Origin: Tenrec ecaudatus
Lineage: Eukaryota > Chordata > Mammalia > Afrosoricida > Tenrecidae
Direction: 5' to 3'
Length of the DNA: 64,000 nucleotides
Assembly: GCF_050624435.1 (NCBI RefSeq)
Contig: NC_134541.1
Coordinates: 105,210,805 to 105,274,804 of the forward strand
Shown here in pieces: positions 31,005 through 40,530 of the stretch. The number at the start of each line of letters is the position of its first letter. Within the stretch, counting starts at the first letter, position 1. Both the position numbers and the translations under genes were made by a program. The notes under the pieces were generated by a model that was not told where the DNA came from, made no database searches, and saw nothing but the letters and a program-made list of their open reading frames with translations.

Positions 31005-31062
31005 TGTAAAAAACCAAACTCCCTGCCCCCAAGCGGATTCCAACTCATAGAGACTCTTACAG
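31005..31062 (-). mobile_element. AfroSINE tail fragment
   Basis: AAAAAACCAAACTCCCTGCCC, then GCGGATTCCAACTCATAGAG. Only the last 50 bases of a unit. Confidence 0.7.
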
Positions 31063-31084
31063 ACTTATAGATAGGAATGTTGCA

Positions 31085-31168
31085 AAATACCTAGATTTTG
31101 GAGAACAGCTTCCTGGGTTCAAAGGATGGCTCTCTGCCACTCAATTGGCTCATCATGACTGGAAATTC
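31085..31168 (+). mobile_element. MIR fragment
   Basis: TTTTGGAGAACAGCTTCCTGGG, then TTCAAAGGATGGCTCTCTGCC matches the MIR 5' core (GGAGCCAGACTGCCTGGGTTC..GGCTCTGCCACT). Confidence 0.55.
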
Positions 31169-31364
31169 CCACCTGCCTGATCCTCAATGTCATGGCCAGT
31201 CTAGGGGCCATGGCAGAAACCCCGCCCTCGTAGGACTCCCAGGGAGTGAAGCACTCATGACCGGCAGAGCTCAGCCACTGGGATCCTAAAGTAGGTGCTC
31301 AGCAGTAGCACGTGTGGGGAAGAAGCAGTTCAGCTTCATCATCTGCTCCATCCCCCTCATCAAA

Positions 31365-31590
31365 CACAATGTTGCTATCAGGGATCATCGAGTCCATTCT
31401 GACCCACAGTGACCCACAGCGACAGAACAGACATGCCCTCCAAAGGTCTCTGAAGCTACCTCTTTTTTTTTTTTTTTAATGAAAGAAGCTCACCAAGTCT
31501 GTTTCCCACAGAGTGGTTGCATGGTTTTGAACCGTCAACCTTTCAGTTAACAGTCAAGCATTTCCCCACTGTGCCACCAGGTGTCCTTCT
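31365..31590 (-). mobile_element. AfroSINE with internal poly-T
   Basis: GGGATCATCGAGTCCATTC, GTGACCCACAGCGACAGAAC, GTGGTTGCATGGTTTTGAACC and CCACTGTGCCACCAGG. A run of 15 T (31463-31477) replaces the middle of the body. Confidence 0.78.
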
Positions 31591-31621
31591 CCAGTACCAT
31601 GGCTGGCCTTTGATAAGCTGC

Positions 31622-31770
31622 TCTATCAAACCTCACTGCCAGCAAGAGGATTCCAACTGAGGTCCATCGAGTGGATGGCACTGCCAATAAGTTGATTGCA
31701 GCCCTCAAGGGCAGGGTGGACCTGCCCGCTGTGGGTATCTGAGAGTGTAACTCCTTGACAGTCAATGGCC
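31622..31770 (-). mobile_element. AfroSINE 3' half with local duplication
   Basis: CAAACCTCACTGCCAGCAAG, AGGATTCCAACTGAGGTCC, then a second tail-like GTGGATGGCACTGCCAATAAG before CAAGGGCAGGGTGGACCTGCC. The 3' part appears duplicated. Confidence 0.7.
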
Positions 31771-32170
31771 AACCTGACTTGAGACGGCTCAGATCATTAA
31801 CTCAGGACAGGTACCACTGTGGAAGTCCACGTTGATGGTGAATGGAAAAGAATGAGGACATTGGCTTTTCCATTGACTTTTAAAAGCCATCACCCAATGG
31901 GAAGAAGTAGAGACATGCTTCCATGGAGTCATGTGCTTCAATGTCTTGGGACAGAATGCTTGGGACAGAGTGTAAGAAGCCACATGTTTAGGGGACACAG
32001 TTTTGCATTCTTCCTGAACCGGGATAGAGAATCAGAGAGTGTCGACTTGGGAGTAGGTGCATGCATACATAAAAGATAAGAGTGTGTATGACTCGTGTGT
32101 GTGCGATGTGTGAAGTGCTGTGTGGTCCTGACTGATGGGGGAGAGTGTGTATGTGATGTCCACGTACACA
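31771..32170. other. Unannotated interval, no gene seen
   Basis: No transposon recognised. The open frames on both strands end in the microsatellite that follows. Confidence 0.35.
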
Positions 32171-32173
32171 ATG

Positions 32174-32203
32174 TGGTGTGTGTGTGTGTGTGTGTGTGTG
32201 TGC

Positions 32204-32248
<45 letters not shown>

Positions 32249-32268
32249 AAAGAAGAGAAGAGAAGAGA
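32174..32268. repeat. Compound microsatellite (GT)n-(GA)n-(AAGAG)n
   Basis: (GT)n 32174-32202, GCATGA linker, (GA)n 32206-32245, then AGAAGAGAAG-type pentamers to 32268. It switches from alternating purine-pyrimidine to homopurine. Confidence 0.95.
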
Positions 32269-32369
32269 TGAGTGCAGATCTGGCTTAGAGCTTGCCATCC
32301 CCTCTTCCAGGTTCCTCTCAGTTCCTCAGAGCACCCCAGTCCTCACAATAGATGGGTAGTGCTCAGAGG

Positions 32370-32885
32370 TATACGCTCATTTTTTTGGTTTGAGAAATCC
32401 CTTTTCTGAAATTAGACTGTGTTTTCTAATCTCCAAAAAATTGCTGCTTGGGCGATTTCCATTTCTTTGCGAAATGACAAGTGATACTTCATGTTTAGCA
32501 AAAGGTTAATGTTAAGTCTCCAAACTTTATAAATTGTACTTTCTCCATAAAACAAACCAGGGCGTGCTGGTGAGCAAGATTAGCAGGGGGGAAGCGCTCA
32601 CCCTGGAGAACGGATGGATTCTGCATTTCAAGGTGACAAGGGTAATGTCAGACCCAATCAATCGATCACTGCATAATTATTATTGCAAATGATCCATATC
32701 CATGCCGCAAACCTTAAGGGGAATGTAATGAAGCGGCGAGCATATCAATAATAAGATCTACTCGGGGTCTCTATTAAATCTCACGATTCATAAATATCCT
32801 GGCATGTTGTATTCTTCCCTGAAATCTTGGGAAGACATCTGAAAATGCGAATGCTTGAAACTGATTATTGAACAGCCCTGAAAGC
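32370..32885. promoter_or_regulatory. Candidate conserved non-coding element (longest)
   Basis: More than 500 bases of unbroken unique AT-rich sequence. Motif-like cores: CAATCAATCGATCAC (PBX/MEIS/CUX-like, 32655-32669), CATAATTATTATTGCAAAT (homeodomain plus POU-like half, 32672-32690), AAACAAACC (forkhead-like), TCAATAATAAG, GATTCATAAATATCC and CTGATTATTGAACAG. CpGs remain at GAAGCGGCGAGC. Nearby DNA on both sides carries transposons. Best explained as a distal enhancer. Confidence 0.52.
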
Positions 32886-33334
32886 AAGTCCGGCGCTCTC
32901 AGGAAGGGCTCTGCTCAAACCCTAGGCTCTCCTGGCGTCCGTTGTTGCTGAAGTTGGTTGTTGAATGGATCTTGCCTGATGACCCTGTGTGTGCCCAGTA
33001 GTGCTGGTGGTGACCGTTCTGAGGAGATTTCCAGGGCTACCTTTCCAGGTGGTGCTGGGTGGGTGTGAATAAATCCAGGCCAGGGAAACCCAACAGCCCA
33101 TGGCTGACCTGGTTGGAGCTGGTAGGCAGAGGGAATCATGGCTGTGGAGATTAAATGAACCCCAGAAGCAAAGCAAATGATGGAGACACTGCAGGCAGGC
33201 TGCAGGAGCAGTGCCGCTGGGGCCACGTCACAGACACGACCGCGGGTAGGACAGACCTCAGGGGCCCTTCAGATCACAAACTCCCTCCTTCTCGAAGACC
33301 GGGTTCCACTGGTTTAAGAGGCAAGCACAGTCAC

Positions 33335-33412
33335 CATACGCATGGTGACCCTACGCAATCTAAAGCAACAGTGCCAGCACAGCATCCCAGAAGACCCTGC
33401 ACCAGACGCCAT
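33335..33412 (-). mobile_element. RTE 3' end fragment
   Basis: CGCATGGTGACCCTACGCAATC and GCAACAGTGCCAGCACAGC resemble the complement of the RTE terminus (GTGACCCTATGCACAACAG..CACTGCCC). Weak. Confidence 0.4.
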
Positions 33413-33475
33413 TCTGAATGCTTGGACTCTAGCTGGTCCAACCCTGTGTACACACCACTGAAAGGGGGCCAGGAG

Positions 33476-33684
33476 AGACCTAACTCACTGCTATCGAGTC
33501 GATGCCGACTCAAGGCCAACCTGAAAGACAGGGTAGAAATGCTCCTGGGGGTTTTCCCAGACAGTAACTCTTACAGGGGTAGAGCTCTTTGTCTTTCTCC
33601 CAAGGAGTGGCTGGTGGTTTCGAACTGCTGAGCTTGCAGTTATCAGCCCAAATCGTACCCACTACGCCACTTGGGCTCCTAAAT
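33476..33684 (-). mobile_element. AfroSINE, full length
   Basis: CTAACTCACTGCTATCGAGTCG, ATGCCGACTCAAGGCC, CAAGGAGTGGCTGGTGG, GTTTCGAACTGCTGAGC and CCACTACGCCACTTGGGCTCC. CpGs at ATCGAGTCGATGCCGAC and TTTCGAAC suggest a young copy. Confidence 0.92.
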
Positions 33685-33768
33685 ATCACATGACAGTATA
33701 GGCGGCCCCAACCAGAAACCTTGCCCCAAGACTCACAGACCCATTCTTGACCAAAATACCAACCCTAC

Positions 33769-34167
33769 TGTGGTGGTTACACATTGTTATATGGTGCCAA
33801 CTTGAAGGGGTGAAGCTTAGCCTGTCACTCAGGTCCCAGCTTGATGGCCTCATTTGGAGGCACTAAAGGGATAAATAGTTCGCTGGAGGCAGGGCACACA
33901 CTCTCTCTGTGAGACATTCCTGTTGACAAGACAGATGACGCTGGGAACTAGAGGAGCCAGGTAAGAGATGCTTCTACCACCACTGGGTCCACATGACTTT
34001 CCACCCACTGGCCTATGATCTTCCTGCATTCAGCATTGTTGATCTGGAGTGGGCTGGGATGTTTTCTTAGCAAACAATTGCTCTTGTTGCTCTTGTATAT
34101 AAAGCTCTTTCTTATGCACATATGAGTGTCTACGGATTTGTTTCTCTAGTCTGCCGGAACTAACACA
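33769..34167 (+). mobile_element. ERVL-type solo LTR with perfect target duplication
   Basis: Begins TGTGGTGGTTACACATTG, with GTGCCAACTTGAAGGGGTG shortly after. It has TCTTGTATATAAAGC (TATA-like) and ends TTTGTTTCTCTAGTCTGCCGG..CTAACACA. The pentamer CCTAC flanks it at 33764-33768 and 34168-34172. Same family as the minus-strand LTR at 4619-5115 and alike in outline to MLT2. No internal ERV sequence follows. Confidence 0.85.
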
Positions 34168-34456
34168 CCTACAAGCACCATGTACTTTTTTGGCAAATGC
34201 CATCTCCTCTGAAGGTCTCTTTTCTTACTAAGTGCCTTAACCCAACTTTGAATTTCTAGGCTTTGTGGTCACACTCATCTCCAAGAACATCCTGTACAAA
34301 GTTAGAGGCAAGGTAGGTACATTGCTTTTTCTGTCTCTGATTTTAATTTCCAGGATGAAAGATCAAGCCACAGCAGCTGGACAGAGGTCTGATGAGTGTA
34401 AACACAGAGAGGTTCTTTTGGAAGAGAAAGCAAGGGAAGTATGGCAGGACCTTTCC
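34168..34456. other. Unannotated interval
   Basis: Unique-looking, between the LTR and a SPIN element; nothing recognised. Confidence 0.35.
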
Positions 34457-34464
34457 TCCTAGAA

Positions 34465-34656
34465 CGGTGGTTCTCAACCTTCCTCACGCCGCGACCCTTT
34501 CATACAAGTCCTCATGGGTGGTGACCCCCAACCACGAAATAATTTTCACTGCTACTTCTTCACTGTCATTTTGCTACTGTTAAGAATCAGGCGAGTCCTG
34601 TAAAAAGGTCGTTTGACCCCAAAAAGGGGTCATGACCCACAGGTTGAGAACTGCTG
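34465..34656 (-). mobile_element. SPIN-type nonautonomous hAT element
   Basis: Ends CGGTGGTTCTCAACCT and, complemented, CAGCAGTTCTCAACCT. Inside: CGCCGCGACCCTTTCATAC, GGGTGGTGACCCCCAACC, GTCATTTTGCTACTGTTAAG and AAAAGGGGTCATGACCC. Target duplication TCCTAGAA (34457-34464) / TTCTAGAA (34657-34664), 7/8, centred on TA as in Buster-type hATs. Confidence 0.93.
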
Positions 34657-34774
34657 TTCTAGAAGATGCAATGCGTTATTAGGTATGGGCACTTTCTCTG
34701 GAAGGTCCAGGCCCAGAGGGTGGACCACAAACCAAAAATAAAAATAAAAACTTACTACCATCCAGTCAATACTT

Positions 34775-34975
34775 ACTCATAGAGCCCTGATGGCACAGTG
34801 GTTAAGTGTTGGGCTGCTAACCAGAAGGTCAGAAGTTTAAAACCACCAGGTTGGTCCTCAGGAGAAAGACGGGGCTTTCTATTCCTGTAAAGAACTGTAG
34901 TCTTCAAAACTCATAGGGCCAGTTCTACCCTGTCCTACAGGGCCCCTATGAGTCATAGGAACCTAGGGATGCAAA
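34775..34975 (+). mobile_element. AfroSINE, full length
   Basis: Head AGAGCCCTGATGGCACAGTGG, GTTGGGCTGCTAACCAG, GAAGGTCAGAAGTTTAAAACC, GGGGCTTTCTATTCCTGTAAAG and CTACCCTGTCCTACAGGGCC. The tail is degraded after GAGTCATAGG. Confidence 0.9.
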
Positions 34976-35334
34976 ATTCTCACAAGGGGACCTATACATA
35001 AGCTCTAGATCAACATGGAAAAGATCAGATTTTTAAGGATTTATTTTTCTTGGATCCACACTCAATGTGCCTGGAAGCAGCAGACAGGAAATTCAATGCT
35101 GGTTTGCACGTGGCAAGTCTGCTGAAAAACTCCTCTTTACAGTGTTACCCCCCCCAAAAGCAAAGGCTAAGGGGTCCCTGAGCCAAGCCCTGGCATTGTT
35201 CATCGCCTCCTGTACATGCGAGAGCTGGACAATGAATCAGGAAGACCACACGGTATGGATGCCTTTGAGTGACCGTGACAGTGTTGGTTAAAAAACAAAC
35301 AAAGCAGAAAATACAGCACAGACAGGAGAGCGAT

Positions 35335-35600
35335 CTAGCTGTCTAGGAAGAGGTGCAGGAAGACGTTTCCTTAGCAGAAGGGAGGACAGGACTTCTTCCT
35401 AGCAGGGCATGTAGTCAGGAGGGAGCAGTCCCTGAAGAAGGACACCAGGCTTGGTAAAGCAGAAGGTCAGTGAACAAGAGGAAGACCCGCAAGGAGACGG
35501 ATGGGCACGGCAGCTGCAAGAATGGGCTCAAGCATAGCAACCATCATGAGGTGGCAGGGGACGCGTGGTGACTGCAGCCCGTGGCATCACTGTGACACAG
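35335..35600 (+). mobile_element. RTE LINE, 3' end of ORF
   Basis: GTCAGGAGGGAGCAGTCCC, GAAGAAGGACACCAGGCTTGG, AAGAGGAAGACCCGCAAGG, GATGGGCACGGCAGCTGC and GAATGGGCTCAAGCATAGC. Lacks the final UTR tail. Confidence 0.85.
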
Positions 35601-35815
35601 GCCCCACTTGCTGGCAGTAGGTTTGAAGGGTTCAGCAACAATTACCGCGACTCCACAAGGTCCAGGCCATCCGAGATGTCCAGCTGTCACATTGCCAGTA
35701 CCCTGTTATCCTGAACCCTCTCCTAGCCTCAACACCAAGACTACCGCCTCTCCATTGAAACGTCTTACATCCTCATAGGAATGTGCCATCACTGCGGACT
35801 GGATGTGTTAATGGA

Positions 35816-36030
35816 TACAGGAGCCTGGTGAAGGAGTGGCTGCATGCTGGGCTGCTATCCACAAGGTCAGCAGTTGGAATCCCCCAGCCGCTCTGTGGGA
35901 GGAACAGGATGCTTTCTGCTCCCCTAAAAGAGCTACCATCTGGGAATCCCACAGGGGCAGTGCTACCTGGTCCTACAGAGTCACTGTGAGTCAGAATCCA
36001 CTTGATGGCTGTGAGTTTGGGTGGGGCTTT
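35816..36030 (+). mobile_element. AfroSINE, full length
   Basis: CAGGAGCCTGGTGAAGGAGTGG, ACAAGGTCAGCAGTTGGAATCC, TTTCTGCTCCCCTAAAAGAG, GGGGCAGTGCTACCTGG and tail GAGTCAGAATCCACTTGATGG then GAGTTTGGGTGGGG. Confidence 0.9.
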
Positions 36031-36044
36031 TCTGAGGGCCTGGG

Positions 36045-36178
36045 GATGATGGTGCAGTGGTGGAGGAAAGGGGGGCTTTCAACTCCCATAGAGAGTTACA
36101 ATCTGGGAAGCCCGCAGGGGCAGTTGGACCCCCTCAGATCAGGCCTGGGCTGGATGGCAGGGAGCTTGGTGGGTGGAT
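36045..36178 (+). mobile_element. AfroSINE with internal deletion, tandem to previous
   Basis: The head GATGGTGCAGTGGTGGAGG jumps to GGGGGCTTTCAACTCCC, so the B box is lost. It then has GAGTTACAATCTGGGAAGCC and GGGGCAGTTGGACCCCC. Same orientation as the copy 15 bases upstream. Confidence 0.8.
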
Positions 36179-36189
36179 CAGCTGCTGAG

Positions 36190-36500
36190 CCAGGCGGGCC
36201 CTTTGCACTTATCCTCGTAAATAAAGCGTGCTCCATTTGGCTTTGTTTTTCAAATGACACAACCGCCTGAACACATTCTGCCCTAGCCTTGGGTGTAAAG
36301 CTGGAGAACTGTGAAGCTATCATGCATAGGAAGGGAAAACATCCCTTCCGTTTTATTCCTAATCTGCCGTTAACTAATTGTGTTCCTGTTCTCATTTGTA
36401 GCCCTGCCTCTTTGATTAGCCTTTTAATTTAACTCATTAACCACAGGCTCCTTACTTGAATACTCCATCACGGAGCTTATAGAAGGCGGATGCCCTTGCA
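36190..36500. promoter_or_regulatory. Candidate conserved non-coding element
   Basis: Unique block: TTATCCTCGTAAATAAAGCG, GTTTTTCAAATGACAC, GTTAACTAATTGTG, TTTGATTAGCCTTTTAATTTAAC, CATTAACCACAG (RUNX-like AACCACA). The AT-rich motif-dense half is 36350-36460. Confidence 0.45.
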
Positions 36501-36879
36501 GATACTTGACATTGCTAACACCACTGCACTGTGGGGAGGCTGTTTTGTTGGGTCTGGGCATCATCGCAAAGCTTGTCATTGTCTGTGGCCAGGGGCTTTG
36601 TTCCAGGGACCCACCCACTCATCTACTCCTTACCCCAAACTCCCAGGAGACTGCGGAGTTCCAATACACTTCAAGAGTCTGCTCTTTTGGCGGTTTTCTT
36701 TCTTGTCCCTCTCAGCAGAGGAGCTTTCAGACCAGGGCCTGTCCTGGCAGCTGCAGACCCTGCTGGAGACCTCTGTAGAGAGCAGAGAGTCCAGTTTCTG
36801 GGGACTAGAGAGGAGGGTGGATGCCCAGAAGCCCAGGGTCAGGCCATGCAGGGACGGTGAGCCTCATCCGAATGGACTT
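36501..36879. other. Unannotated interval, no gene seen
   Basis: Carries the middle of the 212-codon frame 36490-37128, which has no domain signature and runs into SINE sequence. No repeat recognised in this interval. Confidence 0.35.
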
Positions 36880-37025
36880 CGGGTATCTGTACCTCTTGGC
36901 ACCCGAAAGAAGGGGTTATTTGCTTCCGTAGTAAAGAGCCAATTTCGGAAACCCACTGAGGCACTTCCGCGCATCTCCTCTGTCCCTGTGCGTCCAAACG
37001 GACTCGGTGGTGTTGAGTCTGTGCT
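36880..37025 (+). mobile_element. AfroSINE fragment
   Basis: CTTCCGTAGTAAAGAGCC, AATTTCGGAAACCCACTGAGG and tail CCAAACGGACTCGGTGGTG then TTGAGT. The head is missing. Confidence 0.65.
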
Positions 37026-37553
37026 TTTGGAACTTCCTGGAAGCATCTCACACACCGTGTCACACACACCATTTCTGACACACCCCTCACCATCTCCTGC
37101 TGCCGCCCCTTCTTCAGGCCTCGGTTAAGAAGACCCATTCTTGGGCCAATCTTGCCCAACTCACCACTCAGAACACCTCCTCACCTTCCTGCCCTTCCAT
37201 TACCCAGGCCCCCTTTCTGTTTCTATCTTACCAGAGAGCGGAGGGGGTCAGCCAATGAGCTGGGCAGCTACTTACTACCCCTCTGTCCTTGGAAAGCTGC
37301 GTATGAAAAATCAGTCAATGAAGACTCCATGGGTCACAAGTCATGGGCTGGGGTGGGCTTTGTACTCCTGTGTCTATGGGGTCCTCAAGAGTAGAGGTCA
37401 ACCCCCAGGGGACATAACATGGCCCAACACGTAAGAAAAGACCAAAGAGCTTGGCGTTGAGAAATCAAGTCTGAGGGCTGGTCCCTCCTCTCCCTGGTGT
37501 TGAAGCTTCTCTTTGGACTTCCCATGGTTGAGTGTAAATATAAAATAACACAA
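37026..37553. other. Unannotated interval, no gene seen
   Basis: C-rich first half, mixed second half. No repeat or domain recognised. Confidence 0.35.
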
Positions 37554-37750
37554 AAACAAACTCACTGCCATTGAGTCGATTCGGACTCCTATTGACCCTA
37601 CAGAACAGGGTAGCACCGCCCCTGCGGGTTCCTGAGACGGTCACTCTTGATGGGAGTAGACAGTTTCTCCCGTGGAGCAGCGGGTGGTTTCCAATGGCTG
37701 ACCTTGAGGTTAGCAGCCCAACGTGCAACCACTATGCCACCGAGCTCCTG
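37554..37750 (-). mobile_element. AfroSINE, full length, well preserved
   Basis: AAACAAACTCACTGCCATTGAG, TCGATTCGGACTCCTATTG, CGCCCCTGCGGGTTCC, ATGGGAGTAGACAGTTTCTCC, GAGGTTAGCAGCCCAACG and CACTATGCCACCGAGCTCC. Confidence 0.93.
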
Positions 37751-37849
37751 CGAGTCAACGCCGCCCCCCTTGAACCCAATGCGATTCTGCAATTGAGCCT
37801 CGGCTGAAACACAGCACCTACGTTTTAGCGAGGGTAGCGTTGCAAAGAC

Positions 37850-38000
37850 ACACTGGGCTGCAGGAGAATGATGAGGCTTTCTACTCCTGCCAAGAGAGAC
37901 CGTTTCAGAATCCCCCCACCCTCTGGGGCAGTTCCACCCTCTCCGACAGGGTCACTCTGAGTAGGAATCGACTCTCGGTGGCACTGAGTTTGGGGGCATG
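37850..38000 (+). mobile_element. AfroSINE, internally deleted
   Basis: CACTGGGCTGCAGGAGAATGATG joins the head directly to the body with the B box missing. Then GAGGCTTTCTACTCCTGCC, GGCAGTTCCACCCTCTCC and tail GAGTAGGAATCGACTCTCGG. Confidence 0.85.
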
Positions 38001-38479
38001 TTTTCCCCTCCTCTGAGGCTACCTTTGCATGGTTTTCTGTGTTATGCTTGGTGAGTTTCGTGAGTAATGGGGCCATGCGGTGTTCCCTGTGTCCCCAGCA
38101 CTCAACACAGGCGGTGTTCCCGGGAACCTGGGAATCCTTAGTAAGTCTTTGTGGACAGCAACAAATACTAGTGCAAATCCAACTAATTCCTATGTGTACA
38201 TTGATCCAGCCAACTCTTGCCGACATCATCACCATCCACAGGCATACATTGACCACCCCCACCCCCACCCGCCTAGCGAGTCTCAAGACATCCAAGTAGT
38301 GTTCGGTAGCCAGACAGGCGCAGGAGTGGGGTGGGGTGGTGGTGCTTGTCCGTCTCATGCCTGCACAAGACCCCCTTCAGGAGGTTGGGAAGGAACCAGG
38401 CAAACATTAGCCACCCATGAAGATTTCAACTGGGCATGCTCAAAGTCAGGCCCCAAGCCAGATGGGCGACACACCTGAC

Positions 38480-38990
38480 TGAGCTGCCCAAACTAAGCCC
38501 GGCTCATGACCCCATCCAGGTGGGCTTAATTCAGCCAATGGGGTCGACCAATACCTTCCACCATGCCTCCCCAGCCAGAGGTTTAAAATATCCTGGCAGC
38601 AGGAAGGCATTCTCTCCTTTTACCCTGATTCTGCGCTTGGGCCATGCTGATCGCTCCCTGGCCTTAGGTCACCACATTTGGGTGCAGTCCCGTGACTTGC
38701 CCGTTTTCAGTCGTGGGCCCCAGTGCGGCTTTCCCATGGTTTGGCACACTATCGTGAAATAGCGTGTACTCTTTTGAGACTGTAAAACCTGAAACTTCTC
38801 TCGTCCTTCATAAAAACCCGTTTGGATCACAAACCAGGATTCGGCATGAATTCTTTCACATGTGAAGCCAAGAACCGAGGTATTACCCACTGGAGTATAC
38901 AGAAGACCTGGGGCGCGTCCACCTTGGGTGGAGAAGGAGTGAGGTAGGTCAGAGAAACCACAGAAAGGAGGCCAGCATCGAAGACAGCGC
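38480..38990 (+). mobile_element. Possible ERV1-like LTR
   Basis: Promoter-like order: CAGCCAATGGGG (CCAAT box, 38531), AGGTTTAAAATATCC (TATA-like, 38579), a downstream run, TCATAAAAACCCG (poly-A-like), then GAAGCCAAGAACCGAGGTATT, reminiscent of gammaretroviral LTR 3' ends. I cannot define TG/CA termini or a target duplication. No internal viral sequence adjoins it. It could instead be unique sequence. Confidence 0.3.
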
Positions 38991-39059
38991 ATGTGAGTCC
39001 CGACTGCTGGTGGAAGTACAACCCTGTTTTCCTTTATCTCAGGTCCTATCAAGACGGAA

Positions 39060-39300
39060 TGTAACAGGTAGTGCAAATTACTAGCTTGGCCAACAGCTCT
39101 AAATAGATTTGCAAAGAGCCGAAGAATTACAGGTCACTTCTTTCTTGGTAGAAGGATGAGACTACAAAGGCTATTTATCTTGCATGGACCTGGGGATGGG
39201 GGGGGGGGGACAAGCTCTGTATTCGAAGTATTAAGAGATGGTGGCAAATAAGACGTTGGGTAATTAAAGAGCACAAGGGAGCTAAATGACACGCAGCCCG
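39060..39300. promoter_or_regulatory. Candidate conserved non-coding element
   Basis: Unique AT-rich block with CTCTAAATAGATTTGC, GAATTACAGGTCAC, AAGGCTATTTATCTTGC, GGTAATTAAAGAGC, interrupted only by a poly-G run (39198-39209). Confidence 0.4.
39198..39209. repeat. Poly-G run
   Basis: GGGG-A/T-type run, about ten G in a row, inside the candidate element. Confidence 0.85.
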
Positions 39301-39404
39301 GGCTATGTACCTGTGAGGTAAGACCTACCTCCTGTCTCCCTGCCTTCTTCCTGGCTCTCAGTCTGTTTCTCTCTCTGTCTCTCCACTACCCCCACCCCCT
39401 GCTC

Positions 39405-39441
39405 CTCTCTCTCTCTCTCTCTCTCCACACATGCACGTGGT

Positions 39442-39475
<34 letters not shown>
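39405..39475. repeat. (CT)n and (CA)n microsatellites
   Basis: (CT)n at 39405-39426 and (CA)n at 39442-39475 separated by CATGCACGTGGTG. The region 39340-39540 is generally CT-rich. Confidence 0.93.
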
Positions 39476-39479
<4 letters not shown>

Positions 39480-39797
39480 TTCCTTTCCCCTCCACTCTCT
39501 TACTCTCCCACTCATTTGTTCTCTCTCCCTCTCTCATATTCTGAATCTATTTCAATACATTCACCATCCAGCATAGTCACGGGCTCTACGCATGAGTCCT
39601 ATGAGCAGGATGATGGACCATAGACTGATATGTGTGCATATTTATTTATTTATATAACCTGCGAAAATAACATGTCAACTTCCTTGTGGGTCCAGTATTA
39701 GAGCTTACGTTCTGAGCACCCCATCTGCTAGGGGTGATGGTGAACGTCTAAAGTCCATTTGTAGGGTCTCCAAGTAGGTTAATCAGGGAGTGGGTTA

Positions 39798-39998
39798 TGT
39801 GGCAGTTTATTGGGTTTCCAGTTGGGCTGCTAACTGCAAGGTTGGGTTTTCAAAACCACCATCCCCTCTGAAGGAGAACACAGAGAATTCCTACTCCTGA
39901 AAAGAACTACAGTCACAGTAAACCACGGGGCAGTTCTACTTTGCCCTCTGCGGATGCTATGGGTGGGAATCCACTCAATCGTAGGGAGTTTGGTGCGT
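39798..39998 (+). mobile_element. AfroSINE, near full length
   Basis: GTTGGGCTGCTAACTGCAAGG, GTTTTCAAAACCACC, ATTCCTACTCCTGAAAAGAAC, GGGGCAGTTCTACTTTGCCC and tail GGAATCCACTCAATCGTAGG. Confidence 0.87.
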
Positions 39999-40105
39999 CT
40001 AGAGACCAGGGATCTGAATAGCCTTGGCCTCAGGCATAGTGTATTGGAAAGCAAGTTACCTCTACTCCTCTCCAGCCAGTATAGACAAGGGCTGTTTCCC
40101 TAGAA

Positions 40106-40301
40106 CAGTGGTTCTCAGCCTGTGGGTCAAGACCCCTTTGAGGGGTCAAACAACCCTTTCACGGGGGTCACCTGATTCATAACAATAGCAAAGTTACAGT
40201 TATGAAATAACAAGAAACATAATGCTATGGCTGGGGGGGGTCCCCACAACATGAGGAACTGTATGAAAGGGTCTTGGCATTAGGAAGGTTGAGAACCCCT
40301 G
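40106..40301 (+). mobile_element. SPIN-type nonautonomous hAT element
   Basis: Ends CAGTGGTTCTCAGCCT and, complemented, CAGGGGTTCTCAACCT. Inside: GACCCCTTTGAGGGGTC, AACAATAGCAAAGTTACAG, GAGGAACTGTATGAAAGGG and GGCATTAGGAAGG. Target duplication CCCTAGAA (40098-40105) / CCCTAGAG (40302-40309), 7/8. Confidence 0.95.
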
Positions 40302-40530
40302 CCCTAGAGGCTGGCCTGGGTTGGTCCTTAATGAAGATGACCAGACTGGAGGCTGCACAGCCTTGGTCAGAGGGCCTTGGACGGATGGATCTTGTAAGCT
40401 CTCTCAAACAAAATGTTAGCTCCCCAACCGTGGTCCCATACCTGTTTCTGCAGTCTCACCTGTAACTCTGATCTAGTGACCATCATACACCTTTGTGACA
40501 GTCTCGTTGCTCTTCCAGGTCCCTTTAGAA

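Noticed and set aside
36490..37128. 212-codon open frame on the plus strand
   Set aside because: It starts at the edge of a candidate CNE and ends through an AfroSINE fragment (36880-37025). No family signature.
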